From a virus: DNA of 64,000 nucleotides. Shown here in pieces: positions 7,407-13,752 of this stretch (position 1 is the stretch's first letter; each line of letters begins with the position of its first letter). The notes beneath the pieces were generated by a model that was not told where the DNA came from, did not search any database, and saw nothing but the letters and a program-made list of their open reading frames with translations. The stretch spans positions 18,634 through 82,633 of the IMG/VR virus record IMGVR_UViG_3300020183_000001; one strand, written 5' to 3'. The position numbers and the translations under genes were made by a program.

Positions 7407-7904
7407 TCAAACGTTTTTCCAAGTAACTCCCCTGTGGATAAATTGAATACACATATAAGTAACACCATAAACGCCAGCAATTTCTTTATATGCTTGATAA
7501 CAAGATGGATAAGTAGCCATAAACTTTGGATCGTAAAGCATTGTTTTAATTTCCATAACTTGTGATCGAGTAAGTTTAGATGTAAATGGTTTTAGGTTTT
7601 GATTTCTATTTTTTATATATTTCTTGGGTTCTTCTCTTGGAAGTTTTGTAATCTTTGGTTCAATACGTTGTTCAATTTGCCGACCATCTTCTGTATAATC
7701 AATGCGTACAACAGTAGGTTTACTAACTTTTGGTTTGGTTACAACAGGAGCTTGTTCTACTTTTTTAATTACTTTGGTTGTACTGGTTGGCAACTTAATT
7801 GATTGCTCAATTCCATTGTCATCAGTAACAGAGATGTGGAAATAGTTATCTGTTTTAAATACAGATACTTGTTGTGGCTTGGTGTAAGTAACAATAGGTT
7901 GCAT
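7407..7904 (-). CDS. DNA-binding-like protein with C-terminal HTH, 165 aa
   Basis: The start is the ATG at 7902-7904, directly after the tRNA; the frame extends 16 codons further back through the tRNA and is not credible there. Residues 1-110 are Lys/Thr/Pro-rich and probably flexible. Residues 110-165 (LTRSQVMEIKTMLYDPKF ... IAGVYGVT ... IHRGVTWKNV) match the short helix-turn-helix repeat that ends many HNH endonucleases and readers, with the typical final 'TWKNV'. There is no nuclease motif, so it may be a regulator or a relic of a homing protein. Confidence 0.65.
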   Translation of the reverse strand: MQPIVTYTKPQQVSVFKTDNYFHISVTDDNGIEQSIKLPTSTTKVIKKVEQAPVVTKPKVSKPTVVRIDYTEDGRQIEQRIEPKITKLPREEPKKYIKNRNQNLKPFTSKLTRSQVMEIKTMLYDPKFMATYPSCYQAYKEIAGVYGVTYMCIQFIHRGVTWKNV

Positions 7905-7924
7905 GATTTTAATAGCAAATGGAT

Positions 7925-8000
7925 TGGTACCTGAGGTGAGATTTGAACTCACGCTGGAACGATTTTAAGTCGTTTGCCTCTTCCGCTGGGCTACTCAGGC
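7925..8000 (-). tRNA. tRNA with anticodon UAA (Leu codon UUA), short variable loop
   Basis: A 76-base cloverleaf with encoded CCA. The acceptor stem GCCUGAG pairs with CUCAGGU (G1-U72 wobble), the discriminator is A, the D stem is G10-C25/C11-G24/C12-G23, the anticodon stem AACGA/UCGUU is perfect, the loop is CUUAAAA, and the T stem GUGAG/CUCAC encloses UUCAAAU. The anticodon UAA reads leucine UUA. The variable loop has only five bases (CCAGC), whereas bacterial tRNA-Leu normally has a long variable arm. A73 and the acceptor end GGUACCA resemble tRNA-Leu. Its first ten bases overlap the end of the upstream coding sequence. Confidence 0.9.
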
Positions 8001-8206
8001 ATACTTGGATTTACACTCACATCTATTGATGTGTGATACCAAGTATGATCATGAGGCAGCGGTTCGCAGCCATAGTTCCACGTATCGTAATCATTCTCGT
8101 TACGTGGGTCTTCAATCAGGATGTACTGAGGTGAGTTGTCATGAATGTAGTTACTAATAGTTGCCATTGCCATGGCAAGAAGTTGATCGTCTGTGTAGTC
8201 AGTCAT
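7991..8206 (-). CDS. small hypothetical protein, 71 aa
   Basis: ATG at 8204-8206 (MTDYTDDQLLAMAMATISNY). A helical start is followed by an aromatic, His- and Asp-rich part. Its stop codon lies inside the 5' end of the tRNA, so RNase P processing of the tRNA would cut this message at its last codons. No family recognised. Confidence 0.6.
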   Translation of the reverse strand: MTDYTDDQLLAMAMATISNYIHDNSPQYILIEDPRNENDYDTWNYGCEPLPHDHTWYHTSIDVSVNPSMPE

Positions 8207-8212
8207 TAAGTG

Positions 8213-8246
8213 TGACCCGTCCTATCCTCGACAATAGGGCGGGTCA
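8213..8246 (-). other. strong RNA hairpin between genes
   Basis: A 13-bp stem with one wobble position (UGACCCGCCCUAU type, apical loop UGUCGAGG) lies between the stop of the PcfJ-like gene and the ATG at 8206. No U-run follows on either strand, so it is not a usual terminator. It may protect the 3' end of the upstream message or mark a processing site. Confidence 0.6.
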
Positions 8247-8257
8247 GCCTGTGGGGG

Positions 8258-10015
8258 CTAAGCAGATGCTAGCGCAGACTCACGTTGCGTCAACGCCTTG
8301 CTGAATGCAGTTGTGTACAACTCACGTTCCTCATCCGTAAGCCTGGCGTTGCTAATACCAGCGATCTGTTTAACGGACATCATACCCATGTTGACTTCCA
8401 ATTGGATTGTGAACATGGGTTTGCTATCAATCATGCACAGCACAATGAAGTGCTTCTTCTTACGAACACCATCTGCATAACCACTGGCACTACCGACGCA
8501 ATTACGTACGGCTTGTCCCCATGCAGCTAGTTGATGGGTATCAACTGGTTGGAAAAATGTCCACCTACTGGAACCAAGTTCAAGCTTGACTGGTTCTGGG
8601 AACAAATCCTGGGGTAGTGATTCGTTTTTGTTCTTGACCTTCCATGCAACAGACTGAACGTGATCATGGAACTCCATGAGACGCCAACGTTTTGGAACAT
8701 CAAGAGTTAGTGGTTCCGTTGCACATGCATTGTGTGCAAGGATTGTATCTAGCATTGATACCGTATCACTCCAGTTGGAATAATAAAAACGTGGACACTG
8801 TAGATCTGAGTCATAATAGTAACGAGTGTGCGTATTGTTTATTTCTCGTTCATATTCTTTTTCAAGAATAGAAAAGAATGAAGCAACAGGCATGTGTTTG
8901 TTCAACCATGCTTGTGTAATAATTGTACCTTGACGTGTTGATTTAAAACTTAACAGTTGAACAATGTAAGTTTGATAGTAATCAATGGGACACTCAGGCC
9001 ATACGTCATACACAAAAGCAATAGCATTAAATAGTACATGGATCTGAGCCCATGGTCCACGGATACACCTAAGATATTGATTACTAGTATCGTTAAACAT
9101 TGCATTGACTTGATCACATCTTGCTTGAATCCATTTCTTAAAGAACGGAGTAGCAATAATGTGCAGCATCTTGTTTAGTTGCCTATAGATATCACCGTCA
9201 TATCCACTGTCGTGTGCATAATGAGTGATAAGTTTGAACAACAAGTCATATGAGATTACAGCTTTGGTAATGTCATGTTGTTGCCAGAATGTTCTACATT
9301 CTTGACCATAATGATAACCATTAGTGAAGATAACAGAAGCTGGATTGATTGCCCGGAGCCGAGCAAAAGTTGATTGACTGTCAGACCACATAGGGATTGT
9401 GTTAAACAGTTGATCTTCAAATGCTTTTACTTGTTGGCACAGATTACCAGACTTTTTGTAGTAAGCTTGAGCACCTGGGATGTTCCAGTTCTTTGCATCG
9501 TAACCATCAATAATATCTTGTCTGGTTACTAGTTTGTTGAATGTAAAATACTGAACGCGGCCAAGCTGATATGTAGATAGTTTGTTTGGATTGTCAACGT
9601 ATAAGTGCTTACGAACTCTATGTGGCAGCATCTTGTGTGCAGATGCGTTGTCTTTGAATGCAAACGAGTATCCATAAATGTACTGATCTTTTTGATGCTT
9701 AGGTGGTAGCCATGCTGCATACCACACTTGCTCAAAGTGATACAAGATTGCATACGGAGTTACTGCACCTTCAACAATTCGTGTAAACAGTTGGTAACGA
9801 TCAGGTGCAGCCTGCAAATTAATATTGTCAATAGCATCGTTATATAACGATACTGGCAATACTTCAGTTGGAATCAGTTGGTTGGGTTTACCCAGTGGGT
9901 GTGCAGCTTTCTTAGTCTTGTTGTTAATTGTTTTCTGTTGTTTAGCCAGTGCTTTAAGAGCTGGGTCATACGCCAACAACTCTTGTTGTAGTTGAGTAGG
10001 AAGACGGAATTGCAT
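8258..10015 (-). CDS. PcfJ-domain protein
   Basis: A 585-residue protein of unknown role. The C-terminal 100 residues match the PcfJ-like family found on plasmids and phages: a conserved 'WGQAVRNCVGS' segment, then a beta pair (FIVLCMIDSKPMFTIQLEV) and 'QIAGISNARL'. The N-terminal 450 residues are aromatic and without known motifs. The start is the ATG at 10013-10015; a frame extension to 10060 lies over the pseudoknot PK1 copy c and is not credible. The leader (GAACTCACC before ATG) lacks a Shine-Dalgarno site. PcfJ is linked to conjugative plasmids, but here it sits among early phage genes. Confidence 0.75.
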   Translation of the reverse strand: MQFRLPTQLQQELLAYDPALKALAKQQKTINNKTKKAAHPLGKPNQLIPTEVLPVSLYNDAIDNINLQAAPDRYQLFTRIVEGAVTPYAILYHFEQVWYAAWLPPKHQKDQYIYGYSFAFKDNASAHKMLPHRVRKHLYVDNPNKLSTYQLGRVQYFTFNKLVTRQDIIDGYDAKNWNIPGAQAYYKKSGNLCQQVKAFEDQLFNTIPMWSDSQSTFARLRAINPASVIFTNGYHYGQECRTFWQQHDITKAVISYDLLFKLITHYAHDSGYDGDIYRQLNKMLHIIATPFFKKWIQARCDQVNAMFNDTSNQYLRCIRGPWAQIHVLFNAIAFVYDVWPECPIDYYQTYIVQLLSFKSTRQGTIITQAWLNKHMPVASFFSILEKEYEREINNTHTRYYYDSDLQCPRFYYSNWSDTVSMLDTILAHNACATEPLTLDVPKRWRLMEFHDHVQSVAWKVKNKNESLPQDLFPEPVKLELGSSRWTFFQPVDTHQLAAWGQAVRNCVGSASGYADGVRKKKHFIVLCMIDSKPMFTIQLEVNMGMMSVKQIAGISNARLTDEERELYTTAFSKALTQRESALASA

Positions 10016-10042
10016 GGTGAGTTCGTAGTGAGTGTGTGGTGT

Positions 10043-10070
10043 TGAGCAGTTTAACGTCATGCTCAGGACG
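10043..10070 (-). promoter_or_regulatory. RNA pseudoknot motif PK1, copy c
   Basis: Stem 1 CGUC/GACG, loop 1 C, stem 2 UGAGCA/UGCUCA, loop 2 U, loop 3 UUAAAC. This is the cleanest copy, with six Watson-Crick pairs in stem 2. It ends 27 bases before the start codon of the PcfJ-like gene. Confidence 0.7.
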
Positions 10071-10075
10071 ATGGA

Positions 10076-10276
10076 TCAGATACGCATTACCTCTTCACCG
10101 TTACAGGTAAAGACTAGTTGATCGTCATAGTCATCCATGTATTCCTGCAATGTCATAGTCTTCTCTGGTGTGAAGACAGGCATTTCGTTTGCAAAACCAA
10201 ACGCACTGTACACACGACCTTTGGGACCACGAATTACCAGGTACCACCGTTTGAATTCGATAGAGAAACCAATCAT
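10076..10276 (-). CDS. small hypothetical protein, 66 aa
   Basis: The start is the ATG at 10274-10276 (MIGFSIEFKRWYLVIRGPKG), overlapping the previous stop as ATGA. Alternating hydrophobics suggest a small beta sheet protein. No family recognised. A longer start at 10291 would extend into the neighbour and is less likely. Confidence 0.6.
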   Translation of the reverse strand: MIGFSIEFKRWYLVIRGPKGRVYSAFGFANEMPVFTPEKTMTLQEYMDDYDDQLVFTCNGEEVMRI

Positions 10277-10533
10277 GATGCTAGGTACCAATCAGATGTG
10301 TCGACAAGTTGCCATTGAAGATCTCTGTCAGCAAGATACTGACAGAAGCCATCTTCATCAACAGGGATTTGTTCATCCTCATCCAATTCAAAATCTGCAA
10401 TACAAAGTGCTGGAGCCCATTCATCAGGTTCAAAGTAAGTTGCTTTGTGTAGAAGAAGCATGTCTTCAACAAGTGCAGTAACTGTGACATGGGATTGATT
10501 GATGGTTGTTTCTTCAATTGATAAGATTGTCAT
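10273..10533 (-). CDS. acidic hypothetical protein, 86 aa
   Basis: ATG at 10531-10533 (MTILSIEETTINQSHVTVTA). The protein is strongly acidic in its second half (DFELDEDEQIPVDEDG). It overlaps the downstream gene by four bases and is clearly co-translated. Small acidic phage proteins often act as inhibitors of host DNA-binding proteins, but nothing specific supports that here. Confidence 0.65.
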   Translation of the reverse strand: MTILSIEETTINQSHVTVTALVEDMLLLHKATYFEPDEWAPALCIADFELDEDEQIPVDEDGFCQYLADRDLQWQLVDTSDWYLAS

Positions 10534-10595
10534 GAGTGTAGTTAGTAGAGATAACTATTGTCACTAATAGTGCCTCCGTGGTACAGGTTTGCAGG

Positions 10596-10614
10596 GGGGT
10601 CCAGGGGGGACCCC
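10596..10614 (-). other. GC-rich hairpin
   Basis: GGGGUCC pairs with GGACCCC around a five-base loop. It lies in the 90-base gap between the 58-aa gene and the gene starting at 10533. There is no U-run. Function unclear; it may be a leader structure of the downstream gene. Confidence 0.5.
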
Positions 10615-10625
10615 ATGCATGTACC

Positions 10626-10802
10626 TTAGTCAGGTTCTACAAACTGACAAGCAGTTGTGATGTAACACTTGTATTTGTTCCAGGCACGTGCTGTGCAGAA
10701 CTCGCCATGGAACCGTTGTTCATCACTGCAGTATTCACGTGCACGCTTAGCTGCACACTGTGCAAGATTGATGCGATCAAACATGCTAATGTAGTTGTCC
10801 AT
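10626..10802 (-). CDS. small Cys-rich hypothetical protein, 58 aa
   Basis: ATG at 10800-10802, TAA at 10626-10628. The protein (MDNYISMFDRINLAQCAAKR) has four cysteines (LAQC, REYC, GEFC, KYKC) and many basic and aromatic residues. The cysteine pattern could bind a metal but is not a textbook finger. The leader is CAAC-rich and carries RNA motif M2 copy b about 30 bases upstream, as in other genes of this arm. Confidence 0.6.
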   Translation of the reverse strand: MDNYISMFDRINLAQCAAKRAREYCSDEQRFHGEFCTARAWNKYKCYITTACQFVEPD

Positions 10803-10832
10803 AGTTAAGTTGTTGTTGGGGTTGAAGTTGAT

Positions 10833-10873
10833 GCTGGGACTTACACCACGTACTTATGTAGGTGATGCCCAGT
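10833..10873 (-). promoter_or_regulatory. RNA hairpin motif M2, copy b
   Basis: Outer stem CUGGG/CCCAG, inner stem CAUCAC/GUGGUG (six pairs), UAAGU on the 3' side, apical loop CUACAUAAGUAC. It lies 31 bases upstream of the start codon at 10802. The inner stem is changed on both sides relative to copies a and c. Confidence 0.7.
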
Positions 10874-10876
10874 GTT

Positions 10877-11137
10877 TCAGTCTTCTTTATCAAATGATTT
10901 CATAATTGATTCAGGCATAGACATTTCAATTGAAGGCAAGTCATAGTCGTCATTTGTATCAACAATAATTTTATGTAACGGAAAATATCCATCACTAAGA
11001 TCAGCGTTGAGTTTCCAAATTTCTACTAATAGTTCTCGAAAAAATCTTTTTCGGTCCTCTATGCCTGTAAACTCATCAGCACCATAAACTTTTTTAGTGT
11101 CAGTAAATTTAAATTCAATAGTAAATGAATCGATCAT
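10877..11137 (-). CDS. hypothetical protein, 86 aa
   Basis: ATG at 11135-11137 (MIDSFTIEFKFTDTKKVYGA). Mixed alpha/beta pattern, acidic at the C-terminus. No family recognised. It starts five bases after the DUF4236-like gene and ends just before motif M2 copy b. Confidence 0.65.
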   Translation of the reverse strand: MIDSFTIEFKFTDTKKVYGADEFTGIEDRKRFFRELLVEIWKLNADLSDGYFPLHKIIVDTNDDYDLPSIEMSMPESIMKSFDKED

Positions 11138-11142
11138 GATCT

Positions 11143-11340
11143 TTAGATTATCTTTATGTTTCGTTTGCTTAAACCGGTGCCTGGGATTGAGATAGATCCA
11201 AGGACACCAGACTGCCGTGCGTTAAGTGTTAGTTGGAATGGACCAAGTTTAATTGATTTGGTGTACGATTTGATACCATGTTCAGTTAAGTTAAAGCCAG
11301 CGATAGTACGGTCAAAGTTAATAGGTGATTTCTTTGTCAT
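11143..11340 (-). CDS. DUF4236-like protein, 65 aa
   Basis: The start is the ATG at 11338-11340 (MTKKSPINFDRTIAGFNLTE). The body KSIKLGPFQLTLNARQSGVL ... SIPGTGLSKR resembles the DUF4236 signature, which has the pattern R-K-S-I-(KR)-GP ... LN-S-SG ... GIPGTGLSY. That domain is found in many bacterial and phage proteins and has no established function. It overlaps the upstream gene by 23 bases. Confidence 0.65.
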   Translation of the reverse strand: MTKKSPINFDRTIAGFNLTEHGIKSYTKSIKLGPFQLTLNARQSGVLGSISIPGTGLSKRNIKII

Positions 11341-11557
11341 AACCAAAGTCGTGAATTTGTTTAACAAGTTTGTGTTCGTCTTGAGTTAATTGTGAATATA
11401 AATATTCAACCATATCATCATCAGATGATAATGAATTGATTGCAGCAATTGCACGATGTTTGTCATGTGTTGTTGTATAAGAATGTGGATGAGAAATAAT
11501 TTTAGATATGCAATCTAAAATTTTATTGTAACGAGCTTCGTTTACTTCATTTGTCAT
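11318..11557 (-). CDS. hypothetical helical protein, 79 aa
   Basis: The start is the ATG at 11555-11557 (MTNEVNEARYNKILDCISKI), overlapping the previous stop by one base. Predicted all-helical. No family recognised. Overlaps on both sides show translational coupling. Confidence 0.65.
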   Translation of the reverse strand: MTNEVNEARYNKILDCISKIISHPHSYTTTHDKHRAIAAINSLSSDDDMVEYLYSQLTQDEHKLVKQIHDFGYDKEITY

Positions 11558-11880
11558 CACCAGTCTCCACAAGTAAATGTTTGAGTAACAACAAATGAAA
11601 GAGCAAAGGTCTCCTCTTCAATCTCGTCTTCTTCTGCTGGATAGTAACGAGCTTCGAATCCGCCAGTGCCTACCGATCGATCATTAATAGATCGATACAA
11701 AAGATTCCGACATGAACGCTTCATACGTTCAATGGTTGGAACAGTTAAGCTACCGTCTTCCATAACGTTAGCCCACTTCCAATCAAGTGCAGTCATTGCA
11801 ATTTGGACTTTCTCAAAGTTAAAACGTTCGAGAAGGTCTTCAATAAGTTGGGATTGATGTTCAGTGATTGTGAATGTCAT
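11557..11880 (-). CDS. hypothetical protein, 107 aa
   Basis: ATG at 11878-11880 (MTFTITEHQSQLIEDLLERF). A helical N-terminus with a conserved-looking 'WKWANV' and an acidic C-terminal beta segment (EEETFALSFVVTQTFTCGDW). Similar small proteins occur in large phages of several hosts, but I cannot name the family. Confidence 0.65.
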   Translation of the reverse strand: MTFTITEHQSQLIEDLLERFNFEKVQIAMTALDWKWANVMEDGSLTVPTIERMKRSCRNLLYRSINDRSVGTGGFEARYYPAEEDEIEEETFALSFVVTQTFTCGDW

Positions 11881-11885
11881 TGCAG

Positions 11886-11963
11886 TTATTCAAACATTTT
11901 GATAAAGAGAATTGTGCCACATATAAAAAATGTGCACAATACTAATGCATCAGGCCAGCTCAT
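11886..11963 (-). CDS. single-pass membrane microprotein, 25 aa
   Basis: ATG at 11961-11963 overlaps the upstream stop as ATGA, and the TAA at 11886-11888 lies six bases before the next gene. The product (MSWPDALVLCTFFICGTILF, then IKMFE) is almost wholly one hydrophobic helix. Tight coupling argues for a translated membrane peptide. Role unknown; it could act on host membranes or superinfection. Confidence 0.55.
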   Translation of the reverse strand: MSWPDALVLCTFFICGTILFIKMFE

Positions 11964-12241
11964 GGTTTGTTGTAAATAGTTCCGTTGCGTTTGTAAAGAT
12001 CAAACCCATGCATAGTCTTTGTGTCAAGTGTAGTGTAAGGACCAATGTTGGCACAGCCAATTAAGTAGTAGAACTTAAAGAAGCCTGGGTGTTCATCCCA
12101 CTCTTCATCAGTACACATAAGTTTAGATCCAACACCAAACGTATTCTTACGTTGGGTAGTCCATATGTCACCTGGCTGAGCAGGCAGGTGACGTGTCTTA
12201 GATTGAGTCTTAGGTTGAGTCTTTGGTTTAGTTGTAGTCAC
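11960..12241 (-). CDS. hypothetical protein, 93 aa
   Basis: GTG at 12239-12241, overlapping the previous stop as GTGA. The first 20 residues are Lys/Thr/Pro/Gln repeats (TKPKTQPKTQSKT), then a compact part with PGDIWTTQRKNTFGVGSKL. The pattern 'PGD-W' suggests an SH3-like barrel. No family recognised. Confidence 0.65.
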   Translation of the reverse strand: MTTTKPKTQPKTQSKTRHLPAQPGDIWTTQRKNTFGVGSKLMCTDEEWDEHPGFFKFYYLIGCANIGPYTTLDTKTMHGFDLYKRNGTIYNKP

Positions 12242-12456
12242 TGCAGATCTCCTGGCATGAGTGCATTGGTGTCTTCATCAGACATATTGGACATAACAAA
12301 TTTGTTTCCATCGGCGTCTACAAAGCCGCCGACAAAACCAATACCATGTCGATCAGCAGATTCTTTCATCTTTGCAACGATTGACATAGCTTGCAACCGT
12401 TGGTTATCAATGGCATCAGGGATGCGTGGTTTGGGTGCGTCGTTAAGTGCAGTCAT
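12238..12456 (-). CDS. small hypothetical protein, 72 aa
   Basis: ATG at 12454-12456 (MTALNDAPKPRIPDAIDNQR). Helical N-terminus, then GIGFVGGFVDADGNKFVMSN, a likely beta hairpin. The leader CTTAACTCACC has no Shine-Dalgarno site and motif M2 copy c lies 27 bases upstream. No family recognised. Confidence 0.65.
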   Translation of the reverse strand: MTALNDAPKPRIPDAIDNQRLQAMSIVAKMKESADRHGIGFVGGFVDADGNKFVMSNMSDEDTNALMPGDLQ

Positions 12457-12483
12457 GGTGAGTTAAGTGTGTAGTAGTTGAGC

Positions 12484-12526
12484 AAGCTGGGACTTACACG
12501 CCTTCTGTCAGAGCGATGCCCAGCTT
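12484..12526 (-). promoter_or_regulatory. RNA hairpin motif M2, copy c
   Basis: Outer stem AAGCUGGG/CCCAGCUU (eight pairs), then CAU with inner stem CGC/GCG, UG and UAAGU on the 3' side. It follows the three-branched element at 12533-12609 in the same leader. Confidence 0.7.
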
Positions 12527-12532
12527 GTGTTT

Positions 12533-12609
12533 ATAAGCTTACCACCCTCTGTCAAGGGTGACCACCCCGTTCATGAGTGGGAGCGTGCATATTTGGGGTG
12601 AAAGCTTAT
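12533..12609 (-). promoter_or_regulatory. three-way-junction RNA element
   Basis: A closing stem AUAAGCUU/AAGCUUAU holds two branches: CACCCC/GGGGUG with a 26-base insert, and CACCC/GGGUG with the loop UUGACAGA. It lies between the AT-rich HNH gene and motif M2 copy c. Only one copy exists, so there is no covariation support. It may be a riboswitch-like leader or the 3' end of the HNH message. Confidence 0.45.
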
Positions 12610-12636
12610 TGAGAATTTAAATAAATGTTTAATTTA

Positions 12637-13008
12637 TTAATTAGCTTTTGTTAATTCAAATGTATTTAAGTTATTGTTCATTGTTTTAAAACCCCATTTT
12701 CTACGGTTAGTATTTTGTTCAGATTTTATTGCCCATTTTAAATTATTTGGATTATTGTTAGATGGACAATTATCAATGTGATCAATAGTCATAGATAATT
12801 TGTATTCATTAAAAGTTAAAACATACACTATTAAATGTACTGGATATTGTTTACCTTTATATGTAACACGCCAATATCCATGTGAAGTTAAACAACCTGC
12901 AACGTTGTTTGCTTTAACACGATTAGTAATTGATATTTTCCATCTTAAAAAAGATGGAGAAGTTTCATCTACATAAAACAAATTTTTAAATAAGGTTAAA
13001 TTGTTCAT
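12637..13008 (-). CDS. HNH endonuclease, probably homing
   Basis: A 123-residue HNH nuclease. The start is the ATG at 13006-13008 (MNNLTLFKNLFYVDETSPSF). The HNH core is VHLIVYVLTFNE ... IDHIDNCPSNNNPNNLKWA, with the paired D-H and the N-N-x-x-N-L that place the metal and third histidine position. The gene is clearly richer in A and T than its neighbours, which fits recent arrival as a mobile homing gene. It sits between two structured leaders and does not interrupt another gene. Confidence 0.85.
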   Translation of the reverse strand: MNNLTLFKNLFYVDETSPSFLRWKISITNRVKANNVAGCLTSHGYWRVTYKGKQYPVHLIVYVLTFNEYKLSMTIDHIDNCPSNNNPNNLKWAIKSEQNTNRRKWGFKTMNNNLNTFELTKAN

Positions 13009-13013
13009 TGCAG

Positions 13014-13337
13014 TTACCGATGCATTTCTTGGTGTTCTTTCCATGCAGCAGTGTGCATTTCATCCATAGTTATCGGTGGTTCACCAACCCATTCATCTGG
13101 TTCATCAGGCCATTCGATAGCTTGCTCAAGTTGACCAATGGCTTCTAACAGATATTCTTCGTAATGATACGGAAGATCATTGTATCCCAAGGGACGATTC
13201 TGTTCCCGTTGGTAGATAGCCATAAGTTCTTCGATGATCAGCGTGATGCGCATGTCATCGTTGAGCTGGTAGGTATGTGTACTACCATCATGACGGGTGT
13301 ACGTGTTGCTGGTGAATTGAAGTTGATGTTTAGCCAT
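13014..13337 (-). CDS. acidic hypothetical protein, 107 aa
   Basis: ATG at 13335-13337 (MAKHQLQFTSNTYTRHDGST). Beta-rich start, then helical and rich in Trp/Glu/Pro (IEWPDEPDEWVGEPPITMDE). The leader CAACTATCAACAAACACACC has no Shine-Dalgarno site; M2 copy d is 26 bases upstream. No family recognised. Confidence 0.65.
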   Translation of the reverse strand: MAKHQLQFTSNTYTRHDGSTHTYQLNDDMRITLIIEELMAIYQREQNRPLGYNDLPYHYEEYLLEAIGQLEQAIEWPDEPDEWVGEPPITMDEMHTAAWKEHQEMHR

Positions 13338-13362
13338 GGTGTGTTTGTTGATAGTTGATTTG

Positions 13363-13407
13363 ATGCTGGGACTTACATCACGTACTTATGTAGTAAATGC
13401 CCAGCTT
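13363..13407 (-). promoter_or_regulatory. RNA hairpin motif M2, copy d
   Basis: Outer stem GCUGGG/CCCAGC, CAU, an inner helix with one bulge and G-U pairs (CAUU-U-AC with GUGAUG), and UAAGU. The apical loop UACAUAAGUAC is nearly the same as in copy b, which suggests one was duplicated from the other. Confidence 0.65.
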
Positions 13408-13422
13408 GTAGTATTAGTACTA

Positions 13423-13449
13423 TTGCCAATACATGGATAGTATTGGCAA
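13423..13449 (-). other. perfect 10-bp hairpin
   Basis: UUGCCAAUAC and GUAUUGGCAA face each other around seven bases, upstream of M2 copy d and downstream of the stop at 13471. There is no U-run on the - strand, so it is more likely a message-stabilising or processing element than a terminator. Confidence 0.55.
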
Positions 13450-13470
13450 GTTTTATGTGCGCTTCAATAC

Positions 13471-13752
13471 TTAGATTAAGCCAAGGATTGAGAGCCAACT
13501 GTTGGGGTCGTCGGGTTCGACCTCGTCCTCCTCTGGCGTGAAACAGACTGAGTCGAAGACCCACTCTTCAATTTCTTCGAGCGTGGGGACGGGGTACCAC
13601 TCACGTTTCCAGAAGATGTGCGGCCAACCGTCTCTGATTTCAACGTCGTGGAAGCAGAGTGTGGTGTCGGCTGGCTCTTGTCCCTCTTCGTTGGTGAGTG
13701 GGGTGTAACCGACGATTGCAGCAATGTCGTGTTGGATGGGTTGGAGGGCCAT
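13471..13752 (-). CDS. acidic hypothetical protein, 93 aa
   Basis: ATG at 13750-13752 (MALQPIQHDIAAIVGYTPLT). Rich in Glu, Asp and Trp (WPHIFWKREWYPVPTLEEIE), with a compact alpha/beta look. No family recognised. A second frame that is open over the whole gene is listed separately. Confidence 0.65.
   Translation of the reverse strand: MALQPIQHDIAAIVGYTPLTNEEGQEPADTTLCFHDVEIRDGWPHIFWKREWYPVPTLEEIEEWVFDSVCFTPEEDEVEPDDPNSWLSILGLI

Noticed and set aside
7433-7441. DnaA-box match TGTGGATAA (and another near 39630)
   Set aside because: Single matches inside coding sequence without neighbours; expected by chance, unlike the cluster at 17.1 kb.
10578-10808. A 76-codon + strand frame
   Set aside because: The opposite strand has a better small gene (10626-10802) with an M2 leader and a CAAC tract; the + frame has no ribosome site and stands alone against the arm's direction.
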